Source of the DNA: Metopolophium dirhodum
Taxonomy: Eukaryota > Arthropoda > Insecta > Hemiptera > Aphididae
NCBI RefSeq assembly: GCF_019925205.1
Contig: NC_083568.1
Location: 2,470,237-2,534,236, forward strand
Direction: 5' to 3'
DNA: 64,000 nt
The translations under genes and the position numbers were made by a program. Below the pieces are notes generated by a model. The model had not been told where the DNA came from, ran no database searches, and saw only the letters and a list, made by a program, of their open reading frames with translations. Positions 26,101 through 35,100 of the stretch are shown here, one piece after another. The stretch's first letter is position 1; every line of letters begins with the position of its first letter.

Positions 26101-29100
26101 GGACACCCTGTATGATCCCTTATATAAATATATGTGAAGTTACTAATAATAAAGTAAAAGTGTTTAGTCTTGGACTCTTGGTGAACGACTCGTCTTGCGT
26201 TGAAATATTGTTGTCCTGAGTTGGGCTTATTAGTGATTTGGAAAAGTTAACAGCTGGTTGAAAATGTTTTTCAATAATATCGAAACAAGATAAATTTTGT
26301 AATTCCCATAATTTGAACTTCAGACACGTATGAAAAAAAATGTAATATTTCATATTAACCTATTTAGATAGGTATTTGGTGAAAATATGGGTAATAGCTG
26401 CACTTTGCAGTTATTATTTTTTTAATCACAACAAAAAATGTTGTTTAATGGTATTTAAGTTTCCCAGATATAGAAAATAGTACCTACTGTAAATTTCGAT
26501 CGCGAATATACCAGAAAGATGAAAGTAAACTCTCTTCGTGGTCGTCAACGTCGTGGTCGTCGTAGTCGCCTGGATGGAATCGTAACCACCTCATGATTTG
26601 CGGTGATATTTTAAATTCAGTAAAAGTTATATTAATTTTACTTCCTCTGGGAGCCATAATTGTCCACACACATGTATCTCTGATTGTATATTTTTCTTTA
26701 ACCATTTCAATTGCACCTTGATATCCCTTTAAATTTACATGACAGTCTAAAAAAAAAACGATAAGTATTTTTTTTGAAAAACTTTGATATACAGCATTCA
26801 CAATTACTTTTTTATTATTTAATTTATACGAACCAGTAGTATATGTTAACGAAAAACCTCTACCTCTGGAAAAACCACTATTTCTAAATTTAATATACAT
26901 TTGATTTGATGTCGAATGTAAAACTGTATATGACTGAGTAAAATTACAAAATGTTCCTAATAATTTACTAGCAGAACTTCCACCATCATAAAACTGAAAA
27001 AAATCGTTTCCGACAATGTATAGACTAATTTAATTACAACAAATATGTTCCCACTCAAATCGATACATTTAGCTTAAGTCATAACTATAGGGTAATTGGA
27101 CAGGGTTAAATAAAAATATTTATGATAGTGAGATCAGTGTGGGCTGAATTCCAAAAAACTTAAAATTTGAAAGCCCACATAATACTATATAATATGTGTA
27201 AACACAAGGGCCAGAACACGAAATATTTTATGCATTAATTTATTATTCAGATCAAAATTATAGGTTTGCCACCTACAAGTATTAAAACACAATTGATACA
27301 TACTTCAAGAAAATCGTCATTACACAATAATCCAGGAACACTATCTGTTACTAACTGTAGATCTATTATACTGATACGACTTCCTTGTTCCACAGATATC
27401 TTGTAATAACATTCTAATGTTTCTAGTACAGGTAATGGATAGTTAGGAGATACGATATGCCCTTTACCAGAATTCAATGTTCCACCACAACCTTTTAATT
27501 ATGTAATATAAAATATTATGTGTATATTTAAATTATATTATAATTGATAGGTAATACCTCTGCCAATTAAATTCCATTGCATAAAGAAACCTGTAAGTCC
27601 AACAGACCCATCAGATACAAATCTTATATAAAGTAAATTTCCTGATGAAGATATAGTAGGAAGAATTGTAGAACCACAATACTTCCCGATTAAAGGTGAT
27701 GTAGAATATCCACCATTTCTATAAAAATGTATAGGTGTAATTATTACATGTCATATTAATAATTCATACATAAATCAGGGCAGTAAACAGTAATTTTATA
27801 TGGTGGGAGGGCGGATGGGTTATCATAATAATTACACATTATACACCTACCTAATATTGTTAATTAAACAAAAAACATAAATAACATATAACAAATTCAT
27901 ATTTTTAAATTTTTATTTTGGTTGGTAGTGTATAAGTAATAAATTTTTTTTTTTTTGATAATTTGTTGACAATGGTGTCGTCGGTAAATTTTGAAAATTT
28001 TTTTGAAAATACATACTTTTTTGTTTTTTTTGTTATAATGCATATTTTTAATTTTTTTATCCACTCTTCAACATTTCAACTATTGAGATTTCACCGAGGT
28101 TGTCACTTGTCACATCGTATTTATCATTTGTCAATAATTTCAAATACTAGATTACTAGATAGATTACTTACTAATCTATAGTATTTGAAAGTTTTAAAGG
28201 TTAGGTTAGTATAGTCTTAAAAGTCACCACAATGTCACGCGACATCGTAGCGCGACTAATATGTCTAAAAACACGAAACCCCTTACTTATAACCAATTGA
28301 CGATAACCATACATCATATTTATTGATTTATAATTTATTTCAAACTAAAATCTAACACTATTATAACCAAGTCCCCCCAATTCAAAAGTCAGTACTTAGT
28401 ACTGAGCATATATAATTTTTAGAATATATTATAGGAGGAGCTTATTATAATATTATAGTCTCCCCAAAAAAATGGCTATTTGCGCCTATGATTATAACTA
28501 ATAAATTTAAAAAATAAAAATTCTATGTTATAAGGGGGGTTCGAACCCCCCTTCCCACCGTGGCAATTTCCTTAACTTAAATTATACATACCGAATTTCA
28601 AGAAAATCAAGTTCACACTCAAAACTTTCTTCGAGAGAAAATTGAGTGATGTTCAACTCAATCTGATTTGAAACTGGTACATTTATGGTCCATATACAAT
28701 TCATTTGTTTGGGATACTTATCTGGGAAATTTGGCGACGTAATAAAACCTTCTGAAGTGAAGAAGTTTCCACCACATGCTGCATAAATATAAACCATTAA
28801 TTATGTGAGAAATGTATATAGGACTGAACATACCTTGTGCTTTATTTAAAGAAGTATAATTTAACATGAAGCCATCCAGTGCTCCTAAATGATCAGTTTT
28901 ATATACGATTGTTAGACGATTACCTAATGAAGTCAATACAGGTGGAACTTTAGATCCACAATATCTATAAAATGATTGAATAAAAAGGCATTTAATTTTC
29001 TATTCAAAGTATCAATTTTAATAATAAGCCAGTATGTTTAATTGTACCTACATGTGAAACTCTTCAGTCACCTACTTACTTGGCAATTTTTGATGCGTTT

Positions 29101-32100
29101 CCTTGAATACTATTATCATAGACTTCAACATAGTCATTATTACAAGTGAGATGGTTATCCAAGGAAAATGATATCCAATTTAATCGTATATGACTAGATT
29201 CATTAACAGATATAATCCATTTACAAATCTGATTTTTTAAATATTGTTCCGGATTTTTCGGTGATTCTATGGTACCGGATGATTGCTTTAATATACCACC
29301 ACATGCTAAGGAATATAAAAAAATTAAAATCATAATTACCATAGTTATTAATTTAATTCAATAATACTATTGCTCACTTATATCAATGGTTGAATAGTTA
29401 GCTCGAAATCCTTTATAAGAATTAATATATTTATTCGAAAATTTTAACCACATATAATTATGTGTCGATATGTATGGAAGTTTTGGAAGTTTTTGAATAT
29501 TTTCACATAGCAATGCGATTATAGTTGAATTCGCATTGTCCCCGTCTCTGATCTGAAATTAATATAATTTACACTGAGTATCAACAAAATGTAGGTAAGA
29601 TACAAACTCGTGATGAATTTGGGTTACAATAAGTGTAAAATATATAAATTAATACTCATTAGAATTCTTACAATTCATATAACATATTACGATTAGATTA
29701 CCTATAATATTTATGTACATTATAACTACACATTTTCAAACACATAATGTGCATTGTGAAATCTTAAATAATTTAAACTTCTGTAAAAGAAACAATTCAA
29801 TAGATGATTTCTAAAATAAATGTACAAATTTAAAAAAAAATCTAATGATTAACAACATTAATGAATGTTTGTAGAGTTGTACTTAGTACTTTATTAAACT
29901 ACAATGAGTTTTTTCATATTACTATTTACATTCAACATAAATACAGAATACAAAATTGTCAATCTATTGCTATTAATTGAAATAAATACTAAATTAAATG
30001 TAAGTACCTACTATAAAACAAAATATACCTATATACAAACAGTGTTCGGATTAGATAAGTATTTTTTTTATCTAGATAAAGATAAAGATGAATATGTATT
30101 TATCTAGATAAAAAAAAGATACAATTTTTTTTAAATGTAGGTATATTTTAGTTGGGCACTAGGAATATAATAATAATAATGATATAAATAAAAATAATTA
30201 TATTATTTATAAGCCATAAACTTGGTTTGAAATTTTTATAAATATTTAAAATGCGTTTGTACAATTTCGCGATTTTTATCAATAAAAAATGTATCTAGAT
30301 GAATTTATTTAGATTAGTAAAAAAATTATCTAAGAAGAACGTTTAGATACCTTATAACAATTTATCTAGATAAGATAAAAGATGAACAAATAATTATCTA
30401 GATATTCATCTAGATAAGTCCGAACACTGTATACAAATATTATAAACCCAATAAAAGTATCTAACATAGTGATTATTATAAAATATTTCAAAATATTAAT
30501 TACCTCTAACGAATTAAAAAAACACAATGGATGCGTAGGACCCATATCAATATCCAAAAATGATAATCGAATAACTTTGCCAACTGATTGTTCGATTAGA
30601 TACTCACATATTTTTTTTTGAGGGTAAGGTTTTGGATAGAATGGCGATTCAATTATACCGTCACTAGCAACAAATGTTCCACCACATACTAAAAGTAAAA
30701 TTTATTCACGAATGTTAACGAATATACAACAATTAATATTAAAATCAAGAAAAGCATAATATTTTTTTCCCTAAGATTATGATTATTATTCTTCTATTGT
30801 TACATAATTGTATAACAAAATAAAACAATATTTTCAATATATTATATTATTATGATTAAATTAATAATTGGTACACGAGAAGAAAGTCACACATCAGAAA
30901 CAATTCAATGGACTGAGAATATGAAATAAAAATGTAGTAAACTAGAAAAATTGTAAAGATAAAAATGGTTTAATTATATAATTTTTTTTTTTAATCTTAA
31001 ATTCTTTAGAAATCATAGAAAGAATTACCTGCATGGAAGTATAGTTATAATCGTAAAATTGTTAATTAGTATTAAAACTGATTTTATTTTTATATATTTT
31101 ATATTAAATATTATATAAATAAATTTTATACATACATGTTTCATATTTAATTGTAAACCCTTCAATTATTGATGAAAAATTTGCTATAAAAAGAAGAGTA
31201 ACTTCATTACTGTTTGTGGTTATTGGTTGATCATATCTAGTTGAACCACAATAACGACCAATTAATGGAGATTTTAAATTGGGGCCATCGTGAATCTGTA
31301 ATAATATAAATATTTTATATTTCTATGTGATAAAATTAATTTGAAAATAGGTATTATAAAGGGTTAATCAAATGTAAGTAAAGAAAACATCACAAACTAG
31401 AAATGACACTTACTTCCAAGAATTCTTTTGAACAATTTGTAGAATATTTAGTGCTAAGCTTCTTAACGAATTCAAGTTTGAGTTTCTGTTGAAGTGGAAT
31501 TTGTATATGCCACTCACAATTCAAACTTTCCAAATCGTTAAAGCTATCACTTGTCAAATGTAGAGGAGAAGATATGATTCCAGACATGCTTGTATAAGTT
31601 CCACCACACCCAGGTACACCTTTACAAGTAAAATATTATGTATTTTTTTCAATTAATAAGTACAAAATTTATCTTATAAGAAACATAATATGAAATGTTG
31701 AAACTATATAACATTATAATAAAATATTATAGAATAATAAATACCTTCAATTACGCCATACGTAATTTGAAACCCGTAGTCTTGGCCAGAAGCGTCGGAA
31801 TGGAAGTGCAAACTTGCATGTGGACCTGAAGTCAATATAGGGGGAGGTAAACCATTAGAAGAGGTGTCGCATAATTTCGCCAACACTGGACTGTGTTGAG
31901 TAAAACCATCTCTAATCTACATTAATAATTAAATTATTAAACATTTATTATTGTTTTAACCATCATTACCCATATCAATATGTTACCTCTAAATAATCAT
32001 AACTACAATTTATATGGTGCTCAAAGCTTAATGAGAAGAAATTTAATTGAATTCTTTTTCCTGGAATGGCATTCAATGTCCAATAACAGTCACGATTATT

Positions 32101-35100
32101 TGGATATTTTCCTGGAGAACCAGGAGAAGATAATGTCCCGTGAGAATCGATATTGAATGTGCCACCACAGTCTAAAAAATAATTTTAAGGTTTTAATTAA
32201 GGTACAGATTTGAGTAAGAATATGTCAACATTAAATTCTACCTGGTTGTATTGCTGTGTAGTTTAACTGAAAACCTCGATAATTTGTGGATCCGTCAGAT
32301 CGAAAATGTATTATCGCTGAATTTGAATCCAAAATAATGCTATTGTGTATAGGTAATTTATTTCCACAAAATCTACCCAACATCTTACCATCTTCGTCGT
32401 TGTTGTTTTTAATCTAAAACGAATCAAAACAGAAAACTAAAAGTACAAAATAAAATTGAAATATATTTACTTCAACATAATCCGAAGAACAATTTATTGA
32501 TTTTTCAATATCAATCCAAACAAAAGATATATTTATGACTTGAGACAAATTGACATCAATCATCCACGCACAATTCATGTTGCTCTTATATGTTAATGTT
32601 GTATTTGACTCTGGATACTGTATTGATCCATTATTTGTGTCAAAAGAGCCGCCACATTCTTTAAAATAATATTAATTTAATTTTTTGCATTAAATGCATT
32701 AAATATATTTTGCACAAATAACGTTTTTAATAATATCTTGCGTTATACACTAACCTTCTAAAAATGATCCACATAAGTTTCCAAAATAATCCTCATAACA
32801 ATGACAATGAAATTCATTGGATTCTGGGTCATGGACGCATTCTCCATTTAGGCAGGGATTTATTAAGCATGGATTTTCTACGGAAATATTACATGTTCGT
32901 CCTGTGATGAATAAAATTCGTCATGAAATATTAATACTACGTATACTTAAAAAAAAATGTTGTGAACAAAATGTAACCTGTATAACCCATGTCACACTGA
33001 CACAATAAACTATTAGTTGAATTTGAAAGGCACACACCATGGGGACCACAAGGATTATTCAGGCAAGGATCTATAGTTCTATCGTTTTTTATGCATCCGT
33101 TCAACCCTATTCCATTACCATAATACCCTTGCCGACATGTACACTGAATTGTTGTTTCAGCATAAACTGTAATCAAAGTAAAAACAAAGTTATACGTAAT
33201 GACTTAATAAATGACGTAAAACATATTTTTATTTTGTATACCAGTGCACTCAGCATTTGGATGACACCCTCCGTTGTCTATTGCACACGCTCCTCCAGAT
33301 TTATAGACACAATTAAATCCATCGCCACTATAACCAGGCGGACATAATTCACACTTAAACGAGCCCTGGATAAGTTATCAAAACGACGAATTATGTTAAA
33401 AGTAAAAAAAAATACAAAATTAAATTTTATTTTAGATGAGCATGCCATTAATTTTGACAATAGATGTAAATAATTTATAATTTGCGTCTTTACAGTAACC
33501 GCACGAACTCCTAACGTTAATTCAAAAAAAATGTTTGATATATGCACGTACTCTCGTGTTAATGCACTGAACTCTGGGATTCACGCTGCACCCACCGTTA
33601 TTCACCAAACACTCGTTGATGTCAGTACACACAAAACCGTCTCCCTCGAAGCCTAAGAGAATTATAAAACGTGAAATCGTTGTATACGTGTTATGTATAT
33701 TATTAGATTTTTTAGGGGTATATAATAATTACCCGCGGGACAGTTTCCGCAAGTAAACGACCCTCTAGTGTTCCTGCACTCGACCGGTGGGTTTGTCGAG
33801 CAAGTGTGCTTGTTTTCCTTGCATTCGTCCACGTCTTTCGTACAAGCCGGATGATGTCTGCTGTTCGTGGTGGTCCAACCCTTTAATGAGAAAATACAAT
33901 TACACGATAGTTGATAGTATGAACACAATCTCCCACAGTCTTCCTTTCGAGTGACGGTGTGACACTGACCTGATTGCAAATGCACGTGTAACCGACCGTC
34001 GACGGTTGATTGATGCACACGCCTTTGCCGCATAGCTCCGACGACATTTCCGCGTTGCAATCGTTCTTCCTTTTCGTACAGTGCAACCCAAACCAGTTAG
34101 TCGCACATGCGCACTTGTAACTTCCAGGCGTGTTCTTGCATTCCGCTCCGTTTTGACACCCTAAGTCCGTGTACATGTACCGTACACATTCGTCTACGTC
34201 TAGTTCACACAATCTACCCTATGTAATAAATTTAATATTACTTGGCTATAATCGTTTTTCAAAGAATTCTCTGACGAATATAATGTACAATCTAATAAAT
34301 ATTTCAAGCCATGACGCCCATTATCGAGTTAAACTTATATATACTATATATTATATATAAACTTTATATACTATACCAACGTAAAATTAAAGAAATGCAG
34401 TTTAAGTGATTTTTAGTACGAATTTTGAACTGTTATATATCTAACAGACTTGTCAGCTTGTGTAACATTTTAGTATGTTTAAAATTGCAATATTAAAAAT
34501 TCCATACAAAAATGATATTTAATATATAGGTACTGATTTAAAATATTTAAAAGACCTAAGCAAAATAAAATTTCTAAATCATTAGTCCAAATGTTAAGTT
34601 TATATATAAAGTAATTATTTTCTTGATTTATACAATAATATACTATAGCTTACTTATACACATATAGCCTCTATATATATACAATATCGGATTGTAGATA
34701 GAACTATTTTGTACGCTAATGCGTTTAGCCACTGATTAATATGCCTATATCTTAACACTTACCTGCCAATTATTTGGACAATTACATTGAAATCCGTTAT
34801 AAAGATCCACACATGTGCCACCATTTTGGCAAGGGTTACTCAAGCATTCGCTAATCGATAAAAGACTAACGAGATTGGTGATTTTCTTTTCCAAATTGGT
34901 CAACTATATAAGTATAAAAATTTTGAATTAAAATATTATATGTTTTCGAGCCAATTTAGATTTACTCACTCTGACTTCTAATCTATCTGCGGTGAACGTC
35001 GTTCCACCTTTCTATGCCAACAAAAAAATATGCTGTATATAATTTTAAATATTTATGTGAAATCAGTGATAAGGACATTTATGTTGTTGCGTGATAGAAA

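Noticed and set aside
26120..26353. Minus-strand frame ending in a hydrophobic tail (LLLVTSHIFI), as if a GPI or membrane end of a short cubilin
   Set aside because: No CUB or EGF similarity, doubtful acceptor, and it lies between a mariner-like element and the CUB8 exon; probably chance.
26484..26900. In-frame TAG apparently breaking cubilin CUB8
   Set aside because: Using the earlier donor ATGAG/GTGGTT at 26589 joins in phase to 23720 and gives a normal CUB8; the stop is intronic.
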